52,500 nucleotides of DNA from Paenibacillus aceti (GTDB lineage Bacteria; Bacillota; Bacilli; Paenibacillales; Paenibacillaceae), in contig NZ_KZ987724.1 in the NCBI RefSeq assembly GCF_003614185.1, positions 4,357,482 through 4,409,981 of the forward strand, read 5' to 3'. The notes under the pieces are model-generated. The model had not been told where the DNA came from. It worked only from the letters and a program-made list of their open reading frames with translations, and made no database searches. Shown here piece after piece: positions 28,026-37,454 of the stretch (position 1 is its first letter; each line of letters starts with the position of its first letter). The position numbers and the translations under genes are program-made.

Positions 28026-28392
28026 GATCGTTCCTCTCCTTATGGTGCTCCAGCGTCATCGTAATTAGCGTCTGGATATGATGGTCCTTCAAAGAATAGA
28101 AGACATGCTTGCCATCCTTGCGGGATTTGGTGATATTCATCTGCCTTAATTGACGTAGGTGATGGGATGCTGTAGCGACAGAGCTTCCTAGAATAACAGC
28201 GATGTCACATACACATAGCTCCTGATCCTGCAGCAGGAAAGCGATTTTCATGCGGTTGGGATCGGATAAGGCCTTGAAAATCTGCGTCATGCCCTCGATT
28301 TCTTCATTGTTCAGGGTTCGCCGCAGCACCTCCGTTCTGTTGGGGTCTCCACAAACATGCTCCTGAGTCTCGTCGGTAATGTTATCGGTCAT
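28018..28392 (-). CDS. ArsR/SmtB family metal-responsive repressor (CadC/CzrA-like)
   Basis: A 124-residue winged-helix repressor that releases DNA when it binds metal. The alpha-3 region contains ELCVCDIA, the Cys-x-Cys metal site of CadC and ArsR; SVATASHHLRQLR is the recognition helix; the C-terminal helix DHHIQTLITMTLEHHKE has the Asp/His pattern of the SmtB/CzrA alpha-5 zinc site. So both site types may be present. First gene of the operon with cadA; two inverted repeats around its promoter are likely operators. Confidence 0.93.
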   Translation of the reverse strand: MTDNITDETQEHVCGDPNRTEVLRRTLNNEEIEGMTQIFKALSDPNRMKIAFLLQDQELCVCDIAVILGSSVATASHHLRQLRQMNITKSRKDGKHVFYSLKDHHIQTLITMTLEHHKERNDHE

Positions 28393-28434
28393 TCTTTTCC
28401 CTCCAAAGTGGATAAGTAGTCGTTTATTGCCTTA

Positions 28435-28508
28435 TATTCAAACGTTTATTTGATTGTTTGAATATAGTATACATCCGACACTCATAATATTCAAATGAAT
28501 ATTTGAAT
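28435..28508 (-). promoter_or_regulatory. Promoter and twin operators of the cad-type operon
   Basis: On the minus strand TTGAAT (28489-28494) and TATACT (28466-28471) are 17 bases apart. A perfect palindrome, ATTCAAAT-GAAT-ATTTGAAT (28489-28508), covers the -35, and a 9-bp inverted repeat TATTCAAAC...GTTTGAATA (28435-28464) lies just downstream of the -10. Both share the TCAAA/TTTGA core of known CadC/SmtB operators. Confidence 0.8.
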
Positions 28509-28598
28509 GTTTGGGCAATTTATTGGTTGTGAGCGGAATAAAAGGGCAGGCCAGCCGATGAAGCTGGCTGGCCTGAGCATATGTGAATGCGAGAGAAT

Positions 28599-30674
28599 TC
28601 AGCTTTTATCAGAGTTCATCCACCAGCGCTTCAGATGTCTCCACCACGATTTGCTCTCTGGCTTCTCTTGGACAGGGATCGGTTCTGGTGTCGGGTCTTC
28701 ACTGATATGATCGGTGCAGAATTCCTGCGGCTCTGTTCCCTGAATGAAGACCTCCAGCTTCCTGTCGGGACAATCGGCGGTGGCCAGCTTGCCGGTATCG
28801 GGATCGATATAGATACTGACGACGCTATCGGGAATCGGGAAGATCTTCGGAGGCACCTTCTCCAGCGCCTTCTCCGTGAATTTAGCGAAGATCGGCGCTG
28901 CCTTTCGCGATTCGGCGGTGCCAAGTGTCTTGCCCTTGTCATAGCCTACCCAGACCGCTGTAGATAGCTCGGGCGTGAAGCCGACGAGCCAGGCATCCGT
29001 GCTGGTCGTACCTGTCTTCCCGGCGACAGGCCGTTTAATATCCGCAGATACCCGGTTGCCGGTCCCGCCTGTCTCGAACACACTCTCCATCAATTGGGTG
29101 AGTACGTAGGCAGCTGCAGGCTCTACGATCTGCTCTTCTTTGGGATCGGGAGCCTCGTATAGCACTTTGCCGTCTTCATCGGTTATTTTCAATACAGCGA
29201 CTGGTTTAACGCTCTTGCCCTGGTTGCCGATCACAGCGAACGCGGTAGCCATCTCGAACGGACTGATGGGCGAAGTGCCGAGCGCCAGGGAAGGAACCGC
29301 CTGTAAAGGGCTGGTAATGCCCATTTTCCGCGCTAGCTCGATCACTTGATCTGCGCCGACCTTGAGGATCGTGTTGACGGCATATATATTGTCGGATGCG
29401 GCGATAGCCTGGCGCATATCGATCTCGCCCAAATACTTGCTGCCGAAATTTTTGGGACTGTAGGTTTTACGATTATCATCATAATGGAATAGGGTCGGCT
29501 GACTGTTGAACTGGCTGGCGCTCGTCATTTTCTGAGAGGCCAGTGCCGATAGATACATAATTGGCTTGAAGCTCGATCCGGGCTGTCTGGTTGTCGCGAA
29601 TACATGGTTGTATTGGCTCCGAGTGTAATTCGCCCCGCCGACGAGCGCTCTGATCTGGCCATTTCGCGGATCGATGGAGATTAGGGCAGCTTCCAGATCT
29701 GCGGAATTGCCCAGCTCGGATTTAACCGCAGCCTCTGCTGCTTGTTGGGCCTCCAGGTCAAGGGTCGTATATATTCTAAGTCCACCATGCTCCAGAACGC
29801 TCTCGTCGAAGCCCAGTTCATTGACGATCACGCTCCGCACATAATCGCGGAAATAAGGGGCGATGCTCAGGGTGGTCCGCTCCTGCCGGGTCTGAAAAGA
29901 CAGCAGCTCATCATAGGCTTTATCGGCCTCCTGCTGCGAGATTTCACCGGTGGATACCATCGCGGAGAGCACTATTTTCTGCCGATCCTTGGCATTTTTC
30001 ATATGATTATAGGGCGAGTAATAGGTGGGTCCCTTCGGAACCCCAGCCAGAATAGCGCTCTCCGCCAGATCGAGATCCTTGGCAGGCTTGCCGAAGTACA
30101 TTTGTGCAGCGGCCTCGATCCCATAAGCCCCATGACCGTAATAGATTTCGTTCAGATACATTTGCAGAATTTCCTGCTTGCTGTACTTCATTTCTAATTG
30201 TGCGGTGTACATAGCTTCTTTCACTTTACGCGACCAGGTGCGTTCATGGGACAGGTACAGATTGCGGGCGAGCTGCTGTGTCAATGTGCTGGCCCCCTGA
30301 ACCTTCTCCATCTCTTTTAAATTAATAAATAAGGCTCTCGCCATTCCTCTAATATCAAATCCAATATGGTTATAGAATTGTCGGTCCTCGGTAGCGAGCG
30401 TAGCCCGGATCAGCCAGGGTGAAATCTCCGACAGCTTGACGGTCGAACGGTTACGTCCTGCATCCGAGAAGACGGCGATCGTCTCGCCGTTTCGGCTGTA
30501 GATCTCAGAGCTCTGTTCAGAATAGGAGAGCGGGAGATCAGATTGGTAAAGATATAGCCATAGGACACCGACAGAAATCACGCCGATCAGTCCGGTGAAT
30601 AGCGTGAGCTTGAGTATCCATCTTTTTTTGTGACGTGGTTTACGCCGATTTCCGCTGCGTACGAGCCTTTGCAC
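28599..30674 (-). CDS. pbpG: Bifunctional class A penicillin-binding protein (PBP2d-like)
   Basis: Glycosyltransferase plus transpeptidase in 691 residues. After a basic cytoplasmic tail and one membrane segment (residues about 19-43), the GT51 domain shows the catalytic Glu in ATEDRQFYNHIGFD and QGASTLTQQLARN. The transpeptidase has the nucleophile in GSSFKP, SDN and KTGTT. The tail is Pro/Glu- and Trp-rich. GTG 30674 follows GGAGGGAGG. Its neighbour speE/speB, divergent, is the same as in B. subtilis, where pbpG is expressed in the forespore; a forespore-type promoter is visible upstream. Confidence 0.93.
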   Translation of the reverse strand: MQRLVRSGNRRKPRHKKRWILKLTLFTGLIGVISVGVLWLYLYQSDLPLSYSEQSSEIYSRNGETIAVFSDAGRNRSTVKLSEISPWLIRATLATEDRQFYNHIGFDIRGMARALFINLKEMEKVQGASTLTQQLARNLYLSHERTWSRKVKEAMYTAQLEMKYSKQEILQMYLNEIYYGHGAYGIEAAAQMYFGKPAKDLDLAESAILAGVPKGPTYYSPYNHMKNAKDRQKIVLSAMVSTGEISQQEADKAYDELLSFQTRQERTTLSIAPYFRDYVRSVIVNELGFDESVLEHGGLRIYTTLDLEAQQAAEAAVKSELGNSADLEAALISIDPRNGQIRALVGGANYTRSQYNHVFATTRQPGSSFKPIMYLSALASQKMTSASQFNSQPTLFHYDDNRKTYSPKNFGSKYLGEIDMRQAIAASDNIYAVNTILKVGADQVIELARKMGITSPLQAVPSLALGTSPISPFEMATAFAVIGNQGKSVKPVAVLKITDEDGKVLYEAPDPKEEQIVEPAAAYVLTQLMESVFETGGTGNRVSADIKRPVAGKTGTTSTDAWLVGFTPELSTAVWVGYDKGKTLGTAESRKAAPIFAKFTEKALEKVPPKIFPIPDSVVSIYIDPDTGKLATADCPDRKLEVFIQGTEPQEFCTDHISEDPTPEPIPVQEKPESKSWWRHLKRWWMNSDKS

Positions 30675-30744
30675 GACTGTACGCCTCCCTCCTGCTCTTA
30701 TGTTAAGAAGAGTCTGATGATTTGAACATGAATTCATACATCCT

Positions 30745-30774
30745 TAGTATGGGAAAGTTTGGGGGAGATATTCA
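30745..30774 (-). promoter_or_regulatory. Forespore (sigma-F/sigma-G) promoter of pbpG
   Basis: On the minus strand TGAATA (30769-30774) and CATACTA (30745-30751) are separated by 17 bases, close to the forespore sigma consensus in both parts. It lies about 70 bases before the GTG start. Confidence 0.6.
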
Positions 30775-30825
30775 TGGGCGAGGGCTGTAGGGGTGTAGTA
30801 CATATTTTTTACTGCGGGAAAACTG

Positions 30826-30853
30826 TTGCAATTTCACTTTGATTTAATATAAT
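30826..30853 (+). promoter_or_regulatory. Sigma-A-type promoter of speEB
   Basis: TTGCAA (30826-30831), 16-base spacer, TATAAT (30848-30853), about 140 bases before speE. Apart from this and the pbpG promoter I see nothing in the 318-base stretch between the divergent genes. Confidence 0.6.
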
Positions 30854-30992
30854 CATTCTTATGTTTGGTGCAATATATTAGGAAGTGAAACTTTGCGAGT
30901 AGTCGAGAAGTGAATCTAGAGGCCCCCGAAAATCCGCTCGTGGGTGTAATATGGCGGCTAAACAACTATTCTGTTGGAAGGAATGATGTACG

Positions 30993-31820
30993 ATGGAATT
31001 GTGGTTTACGGAGAAACAAACTCCCGTCTTTGGCATTACCGCAAAAATTAAGGAAACATTAGTGACAGAGAAGACGGATTTTCAGGATTTGTCGATTATC
31101 GATACCGAAGAGTTCGGGCGTATGCTCGTGCTGGACGGGATGGTCATGACAACAGTTAAGGATGAGTTTGTTTATCATGAGATGGTCGCTCATCCGGCAC
31201 TCTTCACGCATCCGAATCCGAAGCGTGTACTGGTAGTAGGGGGCGGTGACGGCGGCGTGATCCGCGAGGTGCTGAAGCACCCGGAGGTGGAGAAGGCTGT
31301 CCTCGTAGATATCGATGGCAAAGTTATTGAATATTCGAAGAAATTCTTGCCGGAGATTGCCGGAGAACTGGACAACCCGCGGGTTGAGGTGCAAGTTAAC
31401 GACGGATACATGCATATCGTTGAGAGCAAGAATAAATATGATGTGATTATGGTGGATTCCACAGAGCCGGTAGGCCCGGCCGTGCAATTGTTCGAGCGTG
31501 GATTCTATCAAGGAATCTATGAGGCGTTGAAGGAAGATGGTATCTTCGTGGCGCAGACGGACAATCCTTGGTTCAAGGCAGATCTGATTCAGCAGGTGAA
31601 CCGGGATGTGAAGGAGATCTTCCCGATCGTTCGCGTGTACGGAGCTAATATTCCGACCTATCCGAGCGGCCTATGGACCTTTACGATAGGCAGTAAAACC
31701 TATGATCCGCTGCAAGTAGATGAGACGAAAATTCCTAAGATCGATACGAAATACTACACGCCGCGTCTGCATAAGGCTGCGTTCGTGCTGCCTAAATTCG
31801 TAGAGGATCTTGTAAAATAG
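30993..31820 (+). CDS. speE: Spermidine synthase
   Basis: Transfers an aminopropyl group from decarboxylated S-adenosylmethionine to putrescine. The 275-residue protein starts with the small beta domain ([10 protein letters not shown]) and has a Rossmann-like fold with [29 protein letters not shown], and the catalytic Asp in [13 protein letters not shown]. Agmatinase follows after 12 bases, so putrescine supply and use are in one operon. Arginine decarboxylase and SAM decarboxylase genes are not in the window. Confidence 0.96.
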   Translation: MELWFTEKQTPVFGITAKIKETLVTEKTDFQDLSIIDTEEFGRMLVLDGMVMTTVKDEFVYHEMVAHPALFTHPNPKRVLVVGGGDGGVIREVLKHPEVEKAVLVDIDGKVIEYSKKFLPEIAGELDNPRVEVQVNDGYMHIVESKNKYDVIMVDSTEPVGPAVQLFERGFYQGIYEALKEDGIFVAQTDNPWFKADLIQQVNRDVKEIFPIVRVYGANIPTYPSGLWTFTIGSKTYDPLQVDETKIPKIDTKYYTPRLHKAAFVLPKFVEDLVK

Positions 31821-31832
31821 GGGGAGCCGAAC

Positions 31833-32702
31833 ATGAGATTAGATCAAGCTTATTCTGGTAACGTGTTTATTTGCAGTTCAGATGATTACGCCGCGTCCAA
31901 AGCGGTCATTTATGGGATGCCGATGGATTATACGGTCAGCTTCCGTCCGGGCTCCCGGTTCGGCCCAGCCCGTATTCGCGAAGCCTCCGTCGGCTTGGAG
32001 GAATACAGCCCTTATCTGGACAAGAGCATTCTGGATCTGGCTTATTTCGATGCCGGAGATTTGCTGCTGCCCTTCGGGAATGCATCCCGCAGTCTAGAGG
32101 TTATCGGGGAGTATGTGCGCGGTCTGCTGGCCGATGACAAATTCCCGGTCGGTCTCGGCGGGGAGCATCTTGTTACTTGGCCGGTCATTCAGGCGATGTA
32201 TGAGAAGTACCCCGATTTGGCCTTGATTCATATCGATGCCCATGCTGATCTGCGCGAACAGTATGAAGGCGAGGTGCTCTCGCATTCGACTCCAATCCGC
32301 AAGGCGGCAGCGCTGATGGGCGGGGAGAATGTATATCAATTCGGCATTCGCTCCGGTTCGAAGGAGGAATTCCTGTTCGGACGCGAGCATACCAATTTCT
32401 ATCCATTCGACGTAGCCGCTCCGCTTAAGGGCGCTCTCCCTAAGCTGGGACACCGTCCGGTCTATGTAACGATCGACATCGATGTGCTCGATCCTTCATG
32501 TGCACCAGGGACGGGAACGGCTGAGGCAGGTGGCATCACTTCTCGCGAGCTGCTGGAGGCGGTCCATATGATCGCTGGCTCTGATGTTCAAGTAGTCGGC
32601 TGTGATCTGGTCGAGGTAGCACCGATCTATGATCCGACTGAACAGACGCCAATTGTGGCAGCCAAGCTAATCCGTGAAATGCTGCTCGGTTTTGTAAAAT
32701 AA
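31833..32702 (+). CDS. speB: Agmatinase
   Basis: Ureohydrolase converting agmatine to putrescine and urea. The binuclear manganese site is complete: GGEHLVTWPV, HIDAHADLRE and TIDIDVLDPSCAPGTGT, followed by DLVEVAPIYD. 289 residues; GGGGGAGCCG-type ribosome site just before the ATG. It ends at a terminator 30 bases downstream. Confidence 0.96.
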   Translation: MRLDQAYSGNVFICSSDDYAASKAVIYGMPMDYTVSFRPGSRFGPARIREASVGLEEYSPYLDKSILDLAYFDAGDLLLPFGNASRSLEVIGEYVRGLLADDKFPVGLGGEHLVTWPVIQAMYEKYPDLALIHIDAHADLREQYEGEVLSHSTPIRKAAALMGGENVYQFGIRSGSKEEFLFGREHTNFYPFDVAAPLKGALPKLGHRPVYVTIDIDVLDPSCAPGTGTAEAGGITSRELLEAVHMIAGSDVQVVGCDLVEVAPIYDPTEQTPIVAAKLIREMLLGFVK

Positions 32703-32731
32703 TTGGCTGCGCGACTTATGACGTATAATGG

Positions 32732-32773
32732 AACCTGCCGGGAGGGAAGCCCCTGGTGGGTTTCTCTTTTTTT
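32732..32773 (+). terminator. speEB terminator
   Basis: AACCTGCCGGG pairs fully with CCTGGTGGGTT when G-U pairs are counted, followed by TCTCTTTTTTT. Confidence 0.75.
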
Positions 32774-32948
32774 GTTCCAAACCTAGTTTCGTTGCAATTT
32801 GAGCAGCAGCAATCTGCAACTATTTGAAGCATTATTGCGGTTTTCGAGCCTGTTGGGTGGGGCGGATGTACCTAGTTTCAATCCTACTCCCTCCCATATT
32901 CTTGTTAATTCAGGCAGGATGATGCTGCCGAAATATTGCCGGTGCTGA

Positions 32949-32977
32949 TTGAATTGCGGGGATGAACTGGATATAGT
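32949..32977 (+). promoter_or_regulatory. Promoter of ywiB-argS
   Basis: TTGAAT (32949-32954), 17-base spacer, TATAGT (32972-32977), 45 bases before ywiB. I see no other feature between the speEB terminator (32773) and this promoter. Confidence 0.6.
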
Positions 32978-33022
32978 AGTACAGTGAGAAACAATGTAAT
33001 ATATAGAATGGAGATTTGTGTT

Positions 33023-33442
33023 ATGACCGATAAGAGCGGAGCCAGAATTGTGATCAAGAGTCGCCAGGGGCAGGAGGAGACCATTCAGGAGCTTGCTGGT
33101 GAGGTCTTGGTTCGCGGCGACGTTATCTATATTCGATATGAAGAAGCGGAGAAGGGGCCGACAGGCGGAACTACTCGTGCTCTTGTTAAAATCTCGGGGG
33201 ATGAGATCAAGATTATGCGTCATGGAGAGGTCGAGTCCGAGCAGACCTTCCGTTCTGGACATAAGCTACCCGGGTTCTATTTCTCGCCTTTCACGAAATT
33301 CCATCTTTCCACGGTAACGCATCGGTTGGAATCCCGGCTTGCAGGTGCTTTCGGGCAAGTGGTCTGGGAATACGATCTATATGTTCACGATGAGCTATCC
33401 GGGAATTTTAATATTAGTCTACTTATTCAGGAGGAAGCGTAA
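33023..33442 (+). CDS. ywiB: YwiB family (DUF1934) protein
   Basis: A 139-residue beta-barrel-type protein of the lipocalin-like DUF1934 family. Features: [42 protein letters not shown], and the C-terminal [25 protein letters not shown]. Function unknown. ATG 33023 has GGAG nine bases upstream. The argS start codon comes one base after its stop, so both genes are translated from one mRNA; ywiB-argS is also adjacent in B. subtilis. Confidence 0.9.
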   Translation: MTDKSGARIVIKSRQGQEETIQELAGEVLVRGDVIYIRYEEAEKGPTGGTTRALVKISGDEIKIMRHGEVESEQTFRSGHKLPGFYFSPFTKFHLSTVTHRLESRLAGAFGQVVWEYDLYVHDELSGNFNISLLIQEEA

Positions 33443-33443
33443 G

Positions 33444-35123
33444 ATGACACTTAATCCATTGGAACAGGTCAATCAAACTTTAAAAGAAGCGATACTGGAG
33501 GCGGTCGTGGCCTCGGGTCTGGCGGCGCGCGAGGAAATACCAGCGATTGTGCTGGAGGTGCCGAAGGATAAGGCACATGGGGACTTGGCAACGAATGCGG
33601 CCATGCAATTAACCCGTATTGCCAAGCGCAATCCGCGTCAAATCGCCGAAGCGATTATCGAGCATTTGGATCATGCTAGGGCAGGGGTGGTGAAGGCGGA
33701 GATCGCGGGTCCCGGCTTTATCAATTTCACACTGAGCAAGAGCTATCTGTTCCCGATTATCGAGCAGGTCTGCCGTCAGGGCGAGAATTATGGCCGCACG
33801 GATAAAGGGGCAGGACAGAAGGTTCAGGTCGAATTCGTCAGCGCTAACCCGACGGGCAGCCTGCATCTTGGACATGCCCGCGGTGCAGCCGTAGGCGATG
33901 CGCTCTGTAATGTGCTTGATTACGCCGGCTATCAAGTAACGCGCGAATACTATATTAACGATGCAGGCAATCAGGTTGTCAATCTTTGCAAATCGATCGA
34001 AGCGAGATACCTGCAGGAGCTGGGACAGGCTGCGGAGATGCCGGAGGACGGCTATTATGGCGAAGATATTAAAGGCTTCGCTAAAGAGCTGGTTGCCGAA
34101 CAAGGCGAGGCATTGATGTCGATGACTCCAGAGGAACGTGAGCAGTTCCTGCGTAAATTTGGACTAAATAAAGAGTTGGACAAGATCAAGCGTGATTTGG
34201 GACGCTTCCGGGTCAGCTTCGATGAATGGTTCAGTGAGACATCCCTCTATGCTGATGGACAGGTTGAGGCCGCATTAAGTGAGCTTCGTTCCAAAGGGAT
34301 GACCTATGAGCAGGATGGAGCAACCTGGCTGAAGACGACGCCATATGGCGATGATAAGGATCGCGTGCTCGTTAAGAATGATGGAACCTATACTTATCTG
34401 ACTCCAGATATCGCTTATCACCGCAATAAATATGATCGCGGCTATGACCGGATGATCAATATTTGGGGGGCGGATCACCATGGCTATATCCCGCGGGTCA
34501 AAGCGGCGATGCAGGCGCTGGGTAAAGATCCTGAGAAACTGACGGTGCTGATCGCGCAAATGGTCAGCCTGTTCCAGGATGGCGAGAAAGTGAAGATGTC
34601 CAAGCGTACCGGTAAGGCGGTAACGATGGTCGACTTGATGGATGAGGTCGGTGTGGACGCGATTCGCTATTTCTTCACGATGCGCAGCATGGACTCCCAT
34701 TTGGATTTTGATATGGACCTGGCTATCTCCACTTCGAACGAGAACCCGGTCTATTATGTGCAGTATGCGCATGCGCGGATTTGCAGCATCTTCCGTCAGG
34801 CTGAGGAACAGGGGATAGAACTCCCACGGCCGGAGAATGTCGATTTGAGCAAGCTGACAGCGGAGCATGAATATGATCTGCTGCGCAAGGTCGGTGAACT
34901 TCCCGAGGAGATCGCCATCGCTGCCGATAATTTCGCTCCTCATCGTCTCGTTCGTTATGTATACGAACTGGCGGCGCTGCTTCACAGCTATTATAGAGCA
35001 GAGCGCGTGATCACCGAGGATCGCGAGCAGACCGCAGCCCGGATGGCCTTGCTCGGAGCCGTGCGGACTACACTGGCTAATGTGCTTCGCTTGATCGGAG
35101 TGTCCGCTCCAGAACGGATGTAA
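33444..35123 (+). CDS. argS: Arginyl-tRNA synthetase
   Basis: Class I synthetase charging tRNA-Arg. The 559-residue protein begins with the Add-1 domain that binds the tRNA elbow; the HIGH motif is HLGHARG within [17 protein letters not shown]; the KMSKS equivalent is VKMSKRTGK; the C-terminal helical anticodon-binding domain ends [19 protein letters not shown] within the end of ywiB serves as ribosome site. A strong terminator follows. Confidence 0.97.
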   Translation: MTLNPLEQVNQTLKEAILEAVVASGLAAREEIPAIVLEVPKDKAHGDLATNAAMQLTRIAKRNPRQIAEAIIEHLDHARAGVVKAEIAGPGFINFTLSKSYLFPIIEQVCRQGENYGRTDKGAGQKVQVEFVSANPTGSLHLGHARGAAVGDALCNVLDYAGYQVTREYYINDAGNQVVNLCKSIEARYLQELGQAAEMPEDGYYGEDIKGFAKELVAEQGEALMSMTPEEREQFLRKFGLNKELDKIKRDLGRFRVSFDEWFSETSLYADGQVEAALSELRSKGMTYEQDGATWLKTTPYGDDKDRVLVKNDGTYTYLTPDIAYHRNKYDRGYDRMINIWGADHHGYIPRVKAAMQALGKDPEKLTVLIAQMVSLFQDGEKVKMSKRTGKAVTMVDLMDEVGVDAIRYFFTMRSMDSHLDFDMDLAISTSNENPVYYVQYAHARICSIFRQAEEQGIELPRPENVDLSKLTAEHEYDLLRKVGELPEEIAIAADNFAPHRLVRYVYELAALLHSYYRAERVITEDREQTAARMALLGAVRTTLANVLRLIGVSAPERM

Positions 35124-35132
35124 CATATAGAA

Positions 35133-35172
35133 GGCGATGTTGACTTGAGTGGAGGTCAGCATCGCCGTTTTA
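35133..35172 (+). terminator. argS terminator
   Basis: GGCGATGTTGAC pairs with GTCAGCATCGCC (one wobble) around a ten-base loop, then GTTTTATT. Confidence 0.8.
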
Positions 35173-35193
35173 TTATGTGTTGCCGCAAGATCA

Positions 35194-36342
35194 TTATGAA
35201 GTAGTCTTGCCGCGACTCCTGGTGCGGAACAATCGTGATGCATTCAGCTCTCCGGCTGTGGGCTTCGATCTCGCTGTGTGGGCTGCTACGGGACGAGCAG
35301 CGCGGCGCAGCTTCCGCTTGATCTCTGCTAGCTTCATACCGGGACGGGCGGCCAGCAGCAGCGCGACAGCGCCGCTGACATGGGAAGTAGCCATCGATGT
35401 GCCGTTCATCTCATGATAGCCTCCGCCTAGCCAACAAGAGGTGATCTTCTCACCGGGAGCATAGATGTCGATATAAGGGCCGTAATTGCTGAAGGAAGCG
35501 ATGCGTCCATCCTTTCCGGTAGCTCCGACGGAAATGGTGTTCGGATATCGCGCCGGGTAATCAATATTACGGCTCTTTTTGTCGTTTCCTGAGGAGGCCA
35601 CGACGATAATCCCTGCCGCGTGGGCTTTGCTGATGATATTCTGCAGGGATTGGCTCTTGTTCTTCATCCCGAAGCTCATGTTAATAATGTGCATGCGGTT
35701 TCTGATGCACCAGTCGATCCCGAGAATGATGTCGGAGACATAGGCGGAGCCATTGTGATCGAATGCTTTGACGGGATAGACGATAGAACGGGGGGCTACG
35801 CCCATCATCCCTCTGGAGCCCCCAGAGGCAGCGATCGTGCCGGCAATATGGGTGCCGTGGCCATTGTCGTCATAGGGGAGCATCCCCCGGTTAAGCAGAT
35901 TGATCCCTCTGCCCAGGCTATATCTGAGGTCGGGATGACTATAGTCGGCACCTGTATCAATGACGCCGATACGGATTTGATTACCAGTGGAGACGGACCA
36001 GGCATCTTGCGCGCCGATGCGCTTCACTCCCCATGGTTGGGGCTGTCTCTTCTCTTTGCCCGAGGAAGTGGAATGAACGCGAATTCGGGAATCTTCTTCT
36101 AGCGTAAAACCGAATCTCGTGTCGACGCTTCCGTTAATTTGGGATAAAGGGCAGAAAAAAGCCTGAAGCAACGGAGAGATGCGTACTCTCCGCAAGGCCG
36201 GAAATTGGCGTTTGTAACCCTGCAGCTGGCGTAAGCATTCTTTATATTGAAACCTGTTGGCGAAGCGGAGGATATACCGTCCGCTAGTTCCGGAGGTGTC
36301 TACGTGCTCGCTCAGATAACGCAGGAATTTGGAGTAGTCCAT
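35194..36342 (-). CDS. S8 family subtilisin-like serine protease without signal peptide
   Basis: A 382-residue subtilase with the triad Asp129 (GVIDTGAD), His162 (NGHGTHIAG) and Ser316 (NGTSMATSH), and the oxyanion Asn in SSGND. The first 105 residues form an N-terminal domain with GRYILRFANRF and ALRRVRISPLLQAFF, similar to an inhibitor-type propeptide, but no hydrophobic signal is visible, so the protein may stay in the cytoplasm or leave by another route (for example cell lysis). The basic C-terminus is rich in Arg and Lys. AGGAGGGGC precedes the ATG. The specific role is unknown. Confidence 0.9.
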   Translation of the reverse strand: MDYSKFLRYLSEHVDTSGTSGRYILRFANRFQYKECLRQLQGYKRQFPALRRVRISPLLQAFFCPLSQINGSVDTRFGFTLEEDSRIRVHSTSSGKEKRQPQPWGVKRIGAQDAWSVSTGNQIRIGVIDTGADYSHPDLRYSLGRGINLLNRGMLPYDDNGHGTHIAGTIAASGGSRGMMGVAPRSIVYPVKAFDHNGSAYVSDIILGIDWCIRNRMHIINMSFGMKNKSQSLQNIISKAHAAGIIVVASSGNDKKSRNIDYPARYPNTISVGATGKDGRIASFSNYGPYIDIYAPGEKITSCWLGGGYHEMNGTSMATSHVSGAVALLLAARPGMKLAEIKRKLRRAARPVAAHTARSKPTAGELNASRLFRTRSRGKTTS

Positions 36343-36601
36343 TGGTTAGCCCCTCCTGACGAAGCGTGTTGCAGTATATTATGATGGCGCCTCAGGACTC
36401 GAATGGGGAAGGGGCCCTGTTTCATGGAAATGGGCAGTTGCAAAAAAAACGAGCCGATGAAGGACTATTTTCTAACTTAGGCTCAGGCGCGTCGTGTCAA
36501 TGCTGCGATCAGTACCATAGGATAAAGCGAAGGCCCTCTGCGGCCTTCAGGGCCATCGGGGAGGGGATAGGGATCTCCTTTTCGAACGGATACAGTCAGC
36601 T
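36343..36601. other. Gene-less stretch before an isolated terminator
   Basis: No convincing coding frame. It holds small hairpins: GAAGGCC-N6-GGCCTTC near 36529-36548, and on the minus strand GAGCC...GGCTC followed by GTTTTTTTTG (about 36447-36486), which could attenuate transcription into the protease gene. The plus strand ends in a clear terminator (36602-36630) with no gene before it, so a small RNA is conceivable. Confidence 0.4.
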
Positions 36602-36630
36602 GGCGGGGGGATAACCTCCGCCTCTTTTTT
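36602..36630 (+). terminator. Terminator without an obvious upstream gene
   Basis: GGCGGGGG-GATAA-CCTCCGCC (one G-U) followed by TCTTTTTT. The nearest plus-strand gene upstream, argS, already has its own terminator 1.4 kb earlier. Confidence 0.75.
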
Positions 36631-36782
36631 ATGCCGATGGTCACTTTTTAAACACATTTTAAAACTTGCAATTTGACTTTAAATAAGGTTTACTATTTTG
36701 TGATATGGATAAGTTAGAGTAAGAAATCGATATTTTGAGCTCGATTTTTTGTGAACTTTGCGTGAGAGGATGTGTCCGTAAC

Positions 36783-37343
36783 GTGAGTAATTCGCTCAAT
36801 TTGAAAATTGACCCGGAGAAGGCACAAGAGATCCCTATGGTGGACCTGGCCTTTATGGTTCTGAAGGCGGCTAATACGCCGTATTATTATCGTGACCTGA
36901 TGAAAGAGGTTGCCAAGATTCGTGGAATGTCTGAGGAAGAGATCGGCGATGTCATCGCACAACTGTACACGGAGATTAATATTGACGGCCGTTTCGCTTG
37001 TGTCGGCACCAATCTGTGGGGCCTGAAGCGCTGGTATCCGCTTGAGAAATCCGAGGATGCCGTCTCCAGCGGGAAACGTCCGCGTATTATTAATGATGAA
37101 GATGATGATCTAGATGATTTTGTTGAAGAGGAAGAGGAAGGATATACCCCTGAAGATGGCGAGGATTTTGACGCAGTCGACGAGGATTCTGAGGATGATC
37201 TGTTCGCGGATGACGACGAAGACGATGAAGAAGTCGAGGGTGTAGAAGACGACTCGCTTCTGGACGAAGAAGATCTGGAGGAAGAAGACGAAGATCTGGC
37301 AGAAGATGAGTTGGAGGAAGAGGAATTTAGCGAAGAGGACTAA
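36783..37343 (+). CDS. rpoE: DNA-directed RNA polymerase delta subunit
   Basis: The Gram-positive-specific delta subunit, which speeds RNA polymerase recycling and increases promoter selectivity. The N-terminal HARE-HTH-like domain (EIPMVDLAFMVLKAANTPYYYRDLMKEVAKIRG...GLKRWYPL) takes about 100 residues; the rest, from about residue 103, is a disordered tail of mostly Asp and Glu. 186 residues from GTG 36783; the best Shine-Dalgarno, AGAGGA, lies 12 bases upstream, so the start is slightly uncertain. No strong promoter stands out; TTGACT at 36673 is a candidate -35. As in B. subtilis it precedes pyrG. Confidence 0.93.
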   Translation: MSNSLNLKIDPEKAQEIPMVDLAFMVLKAANTPYYYRDLMKEVAKIRGMSEEEIGDVIAQLYTEINIDGRFACVGTNLWGLKRWYPLEKSEDAVSSGKRPRIINDEDDDLDDFVEEEEEGYTPEDGEDFDAVDEDSEDDLFADDDEDDEEVEGVEDDSLLDEEDLEEEDEDLAEDELEEEEFSEED

Positions 37344-37353
37344 GAGAGAAAAC

Positions 37354-37390
37354 TTCAAATATTTTACCTATCTCCTTTACTTGACAGGGG
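37354..37390 (+). promoter_or_regulatory. pyrG promoter with G-tract start site
   Basis: TTCAAA (37354-37359), 16-base spacer, TTTACT (37376-37381), then after five bases GGGGCT at 37387. A transcript starting GGGGC is the arrangement needed for G reiteration when CTP is low, as known for B. subtilis pyrG (GGGCU). The -35 and -10 are weak matches. Confidence 0.5.
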
Positions 37391-37454
37391 CTAAGGTAAC
37401 GAGTAAACTATTGCATGGGCTTATGATTCAACCATTAAATAATGTATTTTATAT

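Noticed and set aside
36366-36614. 82-codon plus-strand frame before the orphan terminator
   Set aside because: No ribosome site and no recognisable composition; it overlaps hairpins and ends inside the terminator region.
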